Source of the DNA: an uncultured Clostridia bacterium
Lineage (GTDB): Bacteria > Bacillota > Clostridia > Oscillospirales > Ruminococcaceae
Length of the DNA stretch: 9,199 nucleotides
Assembly (NCBI GenBank): GCA_947175655.1
Contig: CAMWNQ010000064.1
Span: 1-9,199 of the forward strand
Direction of reading: 5' to 3'
Shown here: in pieces, positions 1 through 6,678 of the stretch
How positions within the stretch are numbered: position 1 is the stretch's first letter
How the letters are laid out: every line of letters starts with the position of its first letter
The notes under the pieces: model-generated
Told to the model about the DNA's origin: nothing
What the model saw: only the letters and a program-made list of their open reading frames with translations
The model's database searches: none
Translations under genes and position numbers: made by a program

Positions 1-1
1 A

Positions 2-733
2 TCTGTACATGTATGGATTAATCCTTTAAGATGCCAGACTGCTGAGGAGTTCAAAAAAATATCTGATGAATTTATTACAAAAAAATGGTTCAATGAATTT
101 GAGGGTGAATATATAGTAAACGTTGATGGCAGAATGTGGCTCAATCCAGCATACAGCGAAGTTACAGAATTAATTGTAAATGGCATTATTGAAATTATAA
201 AAAAATATGATGCAGACGGAATACATATTGATGATTATTTTTATCCGACCGTATCAGAAGATTTTGACGCAAAACCGTTCAGTGAATCAGGAGAGTCAGA
301 TTTATCAAAGTGGCGTATTGAAAATATAAATAAACTTGTATCAGAAATTTTTTCGGCTATAAAAGATTATGATGAAGATATTTTATTTGGAATAAGTCCT
401 CAGGGAAATATAAATCAGAATTATAATTCACAGTTTGCAGATGTAAAAAAATGGTGCAGTGAAGCAGGTTTTTGTGATTATATCGTTCCGCAGATTTATT
501 TCGGATTTAAAAATGATTCCTGTCCGTTTGATGAGGTTTTTAATCAATGGTATGATATGACAAAAGAATCTGATATTTCTTTGATAATAGGACTTGCAGT
601 ATATAAGCAAGGCAAGGAAGATAAATGGGCAGGGGCAGGACAAAATGAATGGATTGATGACCCTGACGTGATAAAAAAACAGCAGGATTTTATAAGTGAA
701 TATGAAAATGTCGGATTTTCTCTTTATTATTAA
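2..733 (+). CDS. GHL10/YngK-type glycosidase-like protein, 3' part (5'-partial)
   Basis: The reading frame is open from base 2 with no start in view, so the gene begins before the window; the ATG at 134 is internal. The visible 243 residues match the glycosyl-hydrolase-like 10 family (DUF187, YngK type), which has a TIM-barrel fold. Seen features are VHVWINP near the left edge, the DGRMWLNPAYSEV block around residues 41-53, and the family-like DGIHIDDYFYP at about 72-82, whose acidic residues are probably catalytic. GISPQGN, VPQIYFGF and GLAVYKQG follow as later barrel strands. Family members are usually exported or lipid-anchored and are thought to act on cell-wall or other glycans, but the substrate is not well established. 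The protein stops right after GFSLYY, near the end of the barrel, so there is no C-terminal accessory domain. The next gene, a muramidase, has its own promoter 24 nt downstream. Confidence 0.82.
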   Translation, partial: SVHVWINPLRCQTAEEFKKISDEFITKKWFNEFEGEYIVNVDGRMWLNPAYSEVTELIVNGIIEIIKKYDADGIHIDDYFYPTVSEDFDAKPFSESGESDLSKWRIENINKLVSEIFSAIKDYDEDILFGISPQGNINQNYNSQFADVKKWCSEAGFCDYIVPQIYFGFKNDSCPFDEVFNQWYDMTKESDISLIIGLAVYKQGKEDKWAGAGQNEWIDDPDVIKKQQDFISEYENVGFSLYY

Positions 734-756
734 TATTTGCTAATTATCGAAATATG

Positions 757-785
757 TTTACATTTGTCGTAAAATATGTTATTAT
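757..785 (+). promoter_or_regulatory. Sigma-A-type promoter for the GH25 gene
   Basis: TTTACA (757-762) and TATTAT (780-785) are separated by 17 nt. They differ from the housekeeping consensus by one base each. Transcription would start near 791-793, giving a leader of about 27 nt before the ATG at 819. This start would exclude or leave leaderless the upstream in-frame ATG at 792. No convincing terminator lies between the preceding stop and this promoter, so some read-through is possible. Confidence 0.62.
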
Positions 786-805
786 TGTATTATGATAAAA
801 AATCC

Positions 806-810
806 GGAGG
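806..810 (+). promoter_or_regulatory. Ribosome binding site fixing the GH25 start at 819
   Basis: GGAGG sits 8 nt before the ATG at 819. The longer in-frame option at 792 has no purine-rich site before it and falls at the predicted transcription start. Starting at 819 also puts a lysine-rich end directly before the membrane segment, as expected for a signal anchor. Confidence 0.8.
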
Positions 811-818
811 TATTTTCT

Positions 819-1760
819 ATGAAAAAAAAAGCACTTAAAATCTTTGCCATTATTGAAACACTTATAATATTCCTGCTTATTGCTGGAATTGTATATTTTA
901 AAGTTTTTCATGAAAAAAAAGATGATGCAGTATCAGTTTTTAATTCAAAAGAAGTAAGAAACAAAGCTGTAATTGAAAAAAACGAAACAGTTTATCAGAC
1001 AGACGGAGAAAAAATTTTAATATCAGATTCCGCTTTAGGAGAAATATATCTTCCTGTTATAGAAGGAGTTGAAAAATGCCAGTATAATATAGATAACATA
1101 GTAACAAGAAACAACTACTCATTCTACAAGGAAAATAATGAAATAACATCAATATTTGGAATTGATGTATCACAGTATCAGGGCGATATTGACTGGAGAA
1201 AAGTAGCGGAATCAGGAGTAAAATTTGCTTTTCTGCGTGCCGGAGTCAGAACTTATGGAGGAGGAGAAATTCATATTGATGATAACTTTCAGAAAAATGC
1301 ACAGGAAGCTCTTGCAAACGGGATAGATATAGGAGTATATTTTTTCTCACAGGCAATCTCCAAGGAAGAAGCTATTGAAGAAGCCGATTTTCTTATAGAT
1401 ACTATAAGAGGCTATAATATAAAATATCCTGTAGTATTTGACTGGGAAATAATAATGGATGATACGGCAAGAACTGACGGTGTAAGCGTTGATATTCTTG
1501 CTGACTGCTGTACTGTATTCTGTGAAAGGGTAAAATCAGCAGGATACAAGCCAATGATTTATCAGAATTTAAGAACTTCATTGCTTAAACTTGATTTGCT
1601 CAGACTGAAAGACTATGAATTCTGGCTTGCACAGTATAATGAAAAACCTACTTATATCTATGACTATCAGATATGGCAGTATGCATCTGACGGAACAGTT
1701 CCAGGTATTGAAGGAGATGTTGACCTTAATATTTCTTTCAAGGATTATTCAAAAGAATAA
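819..1760 (+). CDS. Membrane-anchored GH25 lysozyme (muramidase)
   Basis: The product is 313 aa from the preferred start. It opens with a basic end (MKKKALK), a hydrophobic segment at about 8-28 and no clear signal-peptidase or lipobox site, so it is probably an N-terminally anchored extracellular protein. A linker of about 80 residues leads to a GH25 domain from about 112 to the end. That domain shows GIDVSQYQGDIDW (Asp116) and YPVVFDWEI (Asp208, Glu210), which match the Asp and the DxE catalytic residues of GH25 N-acetylmuramidases. FAFLRAG, GVYFFSQA, PMIYQN and the final YQIWQYASDG...VDLN are also typical. The family hydrolyses the beta-1,4 bond between N-acetylmuramic acid and N-acetylglucosamine in peptidoglycan. 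There is no SH3 or LysM wall-binding repeat. A role in wall turnover or growth is inferred. It has its own promoter and looks monocistronic, though no strong terminator follows. Confidence 0.93.
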   Translation: MKKKALKIFAIIETLIIFLLIAGIVYFKVFHEKKDDAVSVFNSKEVRNKAVIEKNETVYQTDGEKILISDSALGEIYLPVIEGVEKCQYNIDNIVTRNNYSFYKENNEITSIFGIDVSQYQGDIDWRKVAESGVKFAFLRAGVRTYGGGEIHIDDNFQKNAQEALANGIDIGVYFFSQAISKEEAIEEADFLIDTIRGYNIKYPVVFDWEIIMDDTARTDGVSVDILADCCTVFCERVKSAGYKPMIYQNLRTSLLKLDLLRLKDYEFWLAQYNEKPTYIYDYQIWQYASDGTVPGIEGDVDLNISFKDYSKE

Positions 1761-1834
1761 TGTAATTTATACACAAAAACAATATATAAATATTGTACAG
1801 ATTATACATTTATTTTTAAAATTCCTGTTATTAT

Positions 1835-1863
1835 TTGCAATTTAAATATAAAAATGCTATAAT
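1835..1863 (+). promoter_or_regulatory. Extended -10 promoter for the ispD gene cluster
   Basis: TTGCAA (1835-1840) and a perfect TATAAT (1858-1863) are 17 nt apart, with TG at 1855-1856 giving an extended -10 (TGCTATAAT). The start would be near 1870 and the leader about 30 nt. Because no further convincing promoter or terminator is visible up to 8491, this could drive ispD, ispF, the HAD gene, iorA, iorB and paaK together. A second TATAAT at 1870-1875 lacks a -35 at the right distance. Confidence 0.7.
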
Positions 1864-1880
1864 ATTTATTATAATCTAAC

Positions 1881-1901
1881 AAAGGAGAAAAAAATTTTTT
1901 T
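1881..1901 (+). promoter_or_regulatory. ispD ribosome binding site with long A7T7 spacer
   Basis: AAAGGAG (1881-1887) is followed by seven A (1888-1894) and seven T (1895-1901), then directly by the ATG at 1902. The 14-nt spacing is longer than the 6-10 nt seen at the other genes here. The A/T tract is self-complementary, so pairing could shorten the effective spacing; this is inference. No alternative start in frame fits the site better. Confidence 0.6.
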
Positions 1902-2579
1902 ATGAAAACTTCTGCATTAATAGTATGTGCCGGAAAATCTGAACGTATGAAAGGAGTAAATAAAATATTACTGCCTCTCGGAAATTCAACTGTTATAGGA
2001 AATACAATGCTTGCATTTGAAAAAGCAGAATCAATAACAGAAATTATAATAGTTGCAAGACAACAGGATTTTGACGCAATAAAATCCGAAGTCGAAAAAC
2101 TTAACATATCAAAATTCAAAACCTGTACTGAAGGTGGTGCAACACGTCAGCAGAGCGTTATAAATGGTCTCAAATGCATTTCAAAAGAAACCGATATGAT
2201 TTCCATTCACGATGGTGCAAGACCTCTTGTAAAACCTGAATATATAGAAAAAGTCATCAAAGATGCTTCGGTGTTCGGCGGTGCAACACTTGGAGTTCCT
2301 GTAAAAGATACAATAAAAGTTGTAAGTGATAATCTTATAACAGATACTCCCTATCGTCCGTCACTCTATATAACACAGACTCCACAAGTTTTTAAAAAGA
2401 AAATATATTTTGAAGGTGTAGATTTTTCAATAGAACACGGTCTTGATTTCACTGATGACTGTCAGCTTGTGGAAGCTATAGGATATAAAGTATATATGAC
2501 TGAAAGCGATTATACAAATATAAAAATCACTACACCTGAAGATATAAAAATAGCGGAGGTATTATTATGTTCAGAATAG
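1902..2579 (+). CDS. ispD: 2-C-methyl-D-erythritol 4-phosphate cytidylyltransferase
   Basis: This cytoplasmic MEP-pathway enzyme converts methylerythritol 4-phosphate and CTP to CDP-methylerythritol and pyrophosphate. The 225 aa fit the family (about 225-240). Seen motifs are the nucleotide loop CAGKSERM (9-16) with Arg15, Lys21 in NKILLPL (equivalents of E. coli Arg20 and Lys27), GGATRQQSVINGL near 78-90, SIHDGARPLV near 102-111, VPVKDTIK, ITQTPQVFKKK, DFTDDCQLVEAIG and the closing NIKITTPEDI. The second loop glycine of the usual GxGxRM is Ser13, a tolerated variation. The 3' end overlaps ispF by 13 nt, which suggests translational coupling. It is the first gene after a strong promoter. The alternative, a different sugar nucleotidyltransferase, is unlikely given the NIKIT and TPQ signatures and the ispF neighbour. 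Confidence 0.95.
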   Translation: MKTSALIVCAGKSERMKGVNKILLPLGNSTVIGNTMLAFEKAESITEIIIVARQQDFDAIKSEVEKLNISKFKTCTEGGATRQQSVINGLKCISKETDMISIHDGARPLVKPEYIEKVIKDASVFGGATLGVPVKDTIKVVSDNLITDTPYRPSLYITQTPQVFKKKIYFEGVDFSIEHGLDFTDDCQLVEAIGYKVYMTESDYTNIKITTPEDIKIAEVLLCSE

Positions 2580-3046
2580 GACACGGATACGATGTACATC
2601 AATTTGCCGAAAATAGAAATCTTATACTTGGTGGGGTGAATATACCTTATCAAAAAGGGCTTTTAGGTCACTCAGATGCCGATGTACTTGTACATGCAAT
2701 TATGGATTCAATACTTGGAGCTTTAGCATTGGGAGATATAGGACATCTTTTCCCTGATAATGATGAAAACTATAAAGATGCAGACAGTATAAAACTTCTG
2801 AAAAAAGTTGCAGAAATTATGAATGAAAAGAATTACAGAATAGGAAATATTGATGCTACAGTAATAGCACAAATGCCAAAACTTGCACCATACATAGAAA
2901 ATATGCGTAAAAATATTGCAGATGCCTGTCAATGTGATATATCAAAAATAAGTGTAAAAGCTACAACAGAAGAAAAATTAGGATTTACAGGAGCACTTCT
3001 TGGAATATCAGCACATTCAGTTGTATTGCTTGAAAGAATAAATTAG
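2567..3046 (+). CDS. ispF: 2-C-methyl-D-erythritol 2,4-cyclodiphosphate synthase
   Basis: This MEP-pathway enzyme cyclises CDP-methylerythritol 2-phosphate to methylerythritol 2,4-cyclodiphosphate with loss of CMP, normally as a metal-dependent homotrimer. The 159 aa length is standard. RIGHGYDVHQF supplies metal ligands Asp9 and His11, and GHSDADVLVHAIMD supplies His43. ALGDIGHLFPDND (substrate loop), IDATVIAQMPKLAPYI and KATTEEKLGFTG (131-142) follow. The usual continuation RxEG after GFTG is replaced by ALLG (143-146), so the Arg and Glu of that signature are missing. The start is supported by GGAGG at 2555-2559, 7 nt upstream inside ispD. The 13-nt overlap and the order ispD-ispF recall the fused IspDF proteins of other bacteria, but here the genes are separate and in different frames. 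Confidence 0.95.
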   Translation: MFRIGHGYDVHQFAENRNLILGGVNIPYQKGLLGHSDADVLVHAIMDSILGALALGDIGHLFPDNDENYKDADSIKLLKKVAEIMNEKNYRIGNIDATVIAQMPKLAPYIENMRKNIADACQCDISKISVKATTEEKLGFTGALLGISAHSVVLLERIN

Positions 3047-3057
3047 GGATATACTGT

Positions 3058-3894
3058 ATGGATATAAAAAATATTCTTTTTATCTCTGATTTAGACGGTA
3101 CTCTTTTTAATTCAAAAGCCGAGATAAGCACTTCTACTGCAAATATAATAAATCGTATAATATATCAGGGGGCAAATTTCAGTTTTGCAACAGCAAGGTC
3201 AATATATTCAGCATTGCCTATGACAAAAAGCCTAAATATAAATATACCTTTTATTCTTATGAATGGTGTCAGCATATATGACCATAAAAACAAATATATT
3301 AAAAATGAATATATTCCTAAAAAATCATCAATAGAAATATCCGAACTTTTTAAAAAGCACAATATAAAAGGATTTCTTTACAGAATAGTAAATAATATTC
3401 TTTACGCCTGTTATACCGAAATAACTGACAATATAATGCAGAGTTTCGCTGAAGAGCGTAAAAACAAATTCGGAAAACCTTTTATTCAATGTAATGATTT
3501 CAAGAATATAATAAGCGGAGAAAACGAAATTTACTTTACAACAACAGGAGAATATAAAAAACTTCTTCCGTTAAAAAATGATATTGCAAACCTTGAACAT
3601 ATTGATTTTGCTTTTTATGAAGATAATTATACAAAAAAATGGTTTCTTGAAATATTTTCAAAAAAAGCATCAAAAGCAAATGCAATAAAGTTTATGCGTT
3701 CAAAATACGGATTCAAAAAAGTAGTATGCTTTGGAGATAATCTGAATGATATTTCAATGTTCAATGAATCTGATTTATGTATCGCTGTTGAGAATGCGAA
3801 ACCAGAGTTAAAGCAAAAAGCAGATATCATTACACTTTCAAATGATAATGATGGTGTTGCATTATGGCTTTATGAAAATATTCTGAACCCTTAA
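3058..3894 (+). CDS. Cof-type HAD-superfamily phosphatase
   Basis: This 278-aa cytoplasmic hydrolase belongs to the Cof/YidA-like branch of the HAD superfamily, magnesium-dependent phosphatases that often act on sugar phosphates or nucleotides. Motif I is ISDLDGT with nucleophile Asp11 and acid/base Asp13. Motif II is FATARS (Thr45), where the usual sequence is TGR. A C2-type cap occupies roughly 80-195. Motif III is Lys206 in ASKANAIKFM, and motif IV is CFGDNLNDISMF with Asp227 and Asp231. IAVENAKPELKQKAD and the NDNDGVALWL end are typical of Cof proteins. It starts 11 nt after ispF behind a modest AGGGA site (3045-3049), so it is probably cotranscribed. Substrate cannot be read from the sequence. 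Removal of a phosphate from an isoprenoid or aromatic intermediate would suit the neighbours but is speculation; general housekeeping is equally likely. Confidence 0.88.
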   Translation: MDIKNILFISDLDGTLFNSKAEISTSTANIINRIIYQGANFSFATARSIYSALPMTKSLNINIPFILMNGVSIYDHKNKYIKNEYIPKKSSIEISELFKKHNIKGFLYRIVNNILYACYTEITDNIMQSFAEERKNKFGKPFIQCNDFKNIISGENEIYFTTTGEYKKLLPLKNDIANLEHIDFAFYEDNYTKKWFLEIFSKKASKANAIKFMRSKYGFKKVVCFGDNLNDISMFNESDLCIAVENAKPELKQKADIITLSNDNDGVALWLYENILNP

Positions 3895-3927
3895 TTAAAA
3901 TTAGTAAAAACAGAAAGGATTATAAAA

Positions 3928-5658
3928 ATGAAAAAACTTATGCTTGGAAACGAAGCGTTTGCCAGAGGTCTTTATGAAGCAGGCTGTACAGTTGCCTCGA
4001 GCTATCCGGGAACACCTTCCACAGAAATTACTGAATTCACTGCAAAATATGATGAAATCTATGCTGAGTGGGCACCTAATGAAAAAGTTGCAGTTGAAAC
4101 TGCAATAGGAGCATCAATAGCAGGTGCAAGAAGTTTCAGTGCAATGAAACACGTAGGACTAAATGTTGCATCAGACCCATTATATACAATATCATACTCT
4201 GGAGTAAATGGCGGACTTGTAATAGCAGTAGCAGATGATCCTGGAATGCATTCATCACAGAATGAGCAGGACAGCCGTCATCACGCAATAGCATCAAAAG
4301 TAATGATGATAGAACCTTCAAATTCTGCTGAATGTAAGGAATTTGCAAAGACTGCTTTTGAACTCTCTGAAAAATTTGATACTCCGGTAATAGTAAGACT
4401 TTCTACAAGAGTATCACACTCACAAAGCATTGTTGAACTCTGTGAACGTGAAGAAAGACCTCTTAAAGAATACATAAAAAATCCTCAGAAATATGTTATG
4501 ATGCCTGCTTTTGCAAGACCACGTCATATATTTGTAGAAGAACGTCTAAAAAATATAACTGAATATGCTGAAACTTCACCGCTTAACCGTATTGAAATAT
4601 CAGAAAATGCTGAATTCGGTGTTATAGCAAGCGGTGCAGTATATGAATATGCAAAAGAAGCACTCGGAGATAAAGCATCATTCTTAAAGCTTGGCACTAT
4701 AAATCCAATGCCAGTAAAGCTTATTCAGGATTTTGCCAAAAAATATGATAAAATATATGTCATTGAAGAACTTGATGATATTATAGAAACTCATTGTCAT
4801 AAAATAGGTGTAAACAATGTAATAGGCAAGGAAATTTTCGGTTTCTGCGGAGAACTTTCACAGACTGTTATATCAGAAAAAATACTTAATAAAAAATCAG
4901 AATATGCTGAATTTTCTGAAAATGTACCTGTAAGACCTCCAGTAATGTGTGCCGGCTGTCCTCATAGAGGAGTATTCTATTGTCTTTCAAAATTAAAAGT
5001 TAATGTTTCAGGAGATATTGGCTGTTATACTCTCGGAGCATCAGCACCGCTTTCAGCAATTGATACAACTATCTGTATGGGAGCATCTATATCAGCACTC
5101 CACGGATTCAATAAAGCAAGAGGAAAAGATGCAGAATCAAAGACAGTAGCTGTAATAGGTGATTCTACTTTTATGCACAGCGGAATGACAGGACTTGTAA
5201 ATATAGCATACAACTCAACGAATTCAACCGTTATTATTCTTGATAACTCAATCACAGGAATGACAGGACATCAACAGAATCCTACAACAGGAAAAAATTT
5301 AAAGGGAGATCCTGCTGCTGCTGTTAATCTGGAAGCACTTTGCAAAGCCCTTGGAATAAACAGAGTAAGAGTAGTTGACCCTTATTCACTCGCTGAAACA
5401 GAAAAAGCTATAAAAGAAGAACTCGCTGTTGAAGAACCATCTGTTATTATATCAAGAAGACCTTGTGCATTACTTAAATATGTAAAGCATAAGCCGCCAC
5501 TTAAAACTGATTCTGAAAAATGCAAAGGCTGTAAAATGTGCATGAAGCTTGGATGTCCTGCAATATCAATGAAAGACGGAAAAGCAGTTATTGACCATAC
5601 ACAATGCGTAGGCTGTGGAATATGTCAGGAAATGTGCAGATTTGATGCTATTTTATAA
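3928..5658 (+). CDS. iorA: Indolepyruvate ferredoxin oxidoreductase, alpha subunit
   Basis: This is the large subunit of the oxygen-sensitive enzyme that reversibly converts aryl-2-oxoacids (indolepyruvate, phenylpyruvate) plus CoA to arylacetyl-CoA and CO2, passing electrons to ferredoxin. At 576 aa it is slightly short for the family (about 580-650). The N-terminal part shows LGNEAFARGLYEAG and SYPGTPSTE (25-33), then APNEKVAVETAIGAS and MKHVGLNVASDP, typical of the pyrimidine-binding half. The thiamine-diphosphate half shows CAGCPHRG (341-348), SGDIGCYTLG, GDSTFMHSG from 411 and DNSITGMTG with Asn440. A C-terminal ferredoxin domain has cysteines 532, 535, 538 and 543, then 560, 563, 566 and 570, enough for two 4Fe-4S clusters. 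The proline usual after the last cysteine is Arg571. AAAGGA lies 8 nt before the ATG. The partner iorB is not adjacent: a small unknown gene lies between. Confidence 0.95.
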   Translation: MKKLMLGNEAFARGLYEAGCTVASSYPGTPSTEITEFTAKYDEIYAEWAPNEKVAVETAIGASIAGARSFSAMKHVGLNVASDPLYTISYSGVNGGLVIAVADDPGMHSSQNEQDSRHHAIASKVMMIEPSNSAECKEFAKTAFELSEKFDTPVIVRLSTRVSHSQSIVELCEREERPLKEYIKNPQKYVMMPAFARPRHIFVEERLKNITEYAETSPLNRIEISENAEFGVIASGAVYEYAKEALGDKASFLKLGTINPMPVKLIQDFAKKYDKIYVIEELDDIIETHCHKIGVNNVIGKEIFGFCGELSQTVISEKILNKKSEYAEFSENVPVRPPVMCAGCPHRGVFYCLSKLKVNVSGDIGCYTLGASAPLSAIDTTICMGASISALHGFNKARGKDAESKTVAVIGDSTFMHSGMTGLVNIAYNSTNSTVIILDNSITGMTGHQQNPTTGKNLKGDPAAAVNLEALCKALGINRVRVVDPYSLAETEKAIKEELAVEEPSVIISRRPCALLKYVKHKPPLKTDSEKCKGCKMCMKLGCPAISMKDGKAVIDHTQCVGCGICQEMCRFDAIL

Positions 5659-5668
5659 ATGGAAATAT

Positions 5669-5674
5669 GAGGGA
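5669..5674 (+). promoter_or_regulatory. Ribosome binding site deciding the start at 5682
   Basis: GAGGGA lies 7 nt before the ATG at 5682. It lies within the first codons of the alternative start at 5667, which itself has only a weak GGAAA nearby. The downstream ATG is therefore preferred. Confidence 0.6.
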
Positions 5675-5681
5675 AAATAAT

Positions 5682-6089
5682 ATGAATGAAGAAATTTACA
5701 AGGCTTTTGAAGAATGGCTCAATAATATTATGAAAAATGATATGCCGGATAACGTTCAGGCTTATAACTTCAATATATATGATGAAACTGATGAATCCGG
5801 AAAAGACCTCAAAACATACGGAATACAGCTTATAGCATCTGATAAATTTGATGAAGAAGATGGTGGTGAATGGGCTTGTAGTGAAATATATTCATCTGAA
5901 GAGGATATTTTCTGTATTGACCATTCCGACGAAGAAAATGCAGACAGCAAAAGGGGCCTTGAATTTATAAGCAGTCTTATAGAAAAATACCTTGATAATG
6001 GACTTTATAAAGATAAGTTCAAATCAGTAAAAGCAGTTGGTGCAGGATTTATCGACGGTGATATTGAAATAATTAAATGTACAAAATAA
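5682..6089 (+). CDS. Small acidic protein of unknown function between iorA and iorB
   Basis: I do not recognise this 135-aa protein. It is strongly acidic: I count about 33 Asp/Glu against 14 Lys/Arg. It has no signal peptide, membrane segment or metal motif, and only three scattered cysteines. It begins with a likely helix (EEIYKAFEEWLNNI), then alternating stretches that look like beta-strands (AYNFNIYD, TYGIQLIASD). A segment with GEWACSEIY and EDIFCIDHSDEE follows, then a helix (LEFISSLIEKYL) and a final strand pair around VGAGFIDGDIEII. This suggests a compact alpha/beta cytoplasmic protein. It lies 23 nt after iorA and 13 nt before iorB, so cotranscription and matched expression are likely. 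A part in assembly, stability or regulation of the oxidoreductase is inferred from position only. An unrelated insertion into the operon is the alternative. The start could be 5667, adding five residues. Confidence 0.8.
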   Translation: MNEEIYKAFEEWLNNIMKNDMPDNVQAYNFNIYDETDESGKDLKTYGIQLIASDKFDEEDGGEWACSEIYSSEEDIFCIDHSDEENADSKRGLEFISSLIEKYLDNGLYKDKFKSVKAVGAGFIDGDIEIIKCTK

Positions 6090-6102
6090 AGGAGATTTAT
6101 AT

Positions 6103-6678
6103 ATGGATACTAAATCAGTTATGATAGTAGGCGTAGGCGGACAAGGTTCACTCCTTGCATCACGTCTCTTAGGAAATGTACTTCTTTCACAGGGATTTGA
6201 TGTAAAAGTCAGTGAAGTACATGGAATGTCTCAAAGAGGCGGTTCGGTTGTTACATATGTAAAATATGGAGAAAAAGTATATTCACCGATTATCGAAAAG
6301 GGCGAAGCAGATATTATTATATCTTTTGAAGAACTTGAATCTGCAAGATGGATACCATATCTTAAAAAGGGCGGACATCTTATAACATCAACACAGAAAA
6401 TTGACCCTATGCCAGTTATTACAGGAGCAGTAAAATATCCTGAAAACATTACAGAAAAGATAAAACAAGCAGGTATAGATATTATATCAGTAGATGCACT
6501 TTCCCTTGCTGAACAGGCAGGAACATCAAAAGCTTCAAACGTTGTGTTAATGGGTGTACTTTCAACAAAAATGGGATTTGATGAATCAGTTTGGCAGAAT
6601 GCTATTGAACAGTGTGTACCTGAAAAATTCCTTGAACTCAATAAAAAGGCTTTTGCTCTTGGAGTACAGAATGCATGA
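6103..6678 (+). CDS. iorB: Indolepyruvate ferredoxin oxidoreductase, beta subunit
   Basis: This 191-aa small subunit partners IorA and carries the gamma-type domain of 2-oxoacid ferredoxin oxidoreductases. The length is normal. Key features are the glycine-rich VGVGGQGSLLASRLLG (9-24), VKVSEVHGMSQRGGSVVTYVKYG (about 35-57), a hallmark of IorB, then SPIIEKGEADIIISFEELESAR (about 61-82) and YLKKGGHLI. These build the interface and help form the active site with IorA. It has no iron-sulphur motif, as expected. AAAGGAG (6088-6094) lies 8 nt before the ATG. The stop overlaps the next start (ATGA, 6675-6678), indicating translational coupling to the following unknown gene. A 2-oxoacid:ferredoxin oxidoreductase for branched or simple oxoacids is less likely, because IorA here has the characteristic fused ferredoxin domain. 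Confidence 0.94.
   Translation: MDTKSVMIVGVGGQGSLLASRLLGNVLLSQGFDVKVSEVHGMSQRGGSVVTYVKYGEKVYSPIIEKGEADIIISFEELESARWIPYLKKGGHLITSTQKIDPMPVITGAVKYPENITEKIKQAGIDIISVDALSLAEQAGTSKASNVVLMGVLSTKMGFDESVWQNAIEQCVPEKFLELNKKAFALGVQNA

Noticed and set aside
134..136. ATG as the start of the GHL10-like gene
   Set aside because: The same frame is open back to base 2 and encodes family-like sequence (VHVWINP) upstream, so this methionine is internal.
733..755. Hairpin ATATTT/AAATAT after the GHL10-like gene as a terminator
   Set aside because: It has only six A-T pairs, a long loop and no T-run.
792..794. Upstream ATG as the GH25 start
   Set aside because: It lies at the predicted transcription start, has no ribosome site, and adds nine residues before the basic signal-anchor end; GGAGG favours 819.
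1779..1796. Inverted repeat after the GH25 gene (ACAATAT and ATATTGT) as a terminator
   Set aside because: The 7-bp stem has one G-C-type pair at most positions replaced by A-T, and no T-run follows directly, so it is too weak to call.
1615..1845. Overlapping + strand frame across the end of the GH25 gene
   Set aside because: It is out of frame with a clear GH25 C-terminus, its extension runs through AT-rich spacer and promoter sequence, and no ribosome site precedes it.
1870..1875. Second TATAAT upstream of ispD
   Set aside because: There is no -35-like hexamer 16-18 nt upstream, whereas the box at 1858 has both a -35 and an extended -10.
1902..3046. Fused bifunctional IspDF
   Set aside because: ispD ends with its own stop at 2577-2579, and ispF starts in a different frame 13 nt earlier with a good ribosome site.
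5667..5669. Upstream ATG as the start of the acidic unknown gene
   Set aside because: The GAGGGA site overlaps and follows it and is correctly spaced for 5682. The earlier start remains possible but is less supported.
6231..6641. Long open frame on the - strand opposite iorB (136 codons)
   Set aside because: It lies wholly within iorB, has no ribosome site or recognisable domain, and is explained by the codon bias of the sense gene. The same applies to the - strand frames at 1802-2119, 7861-8166 and 428-643.
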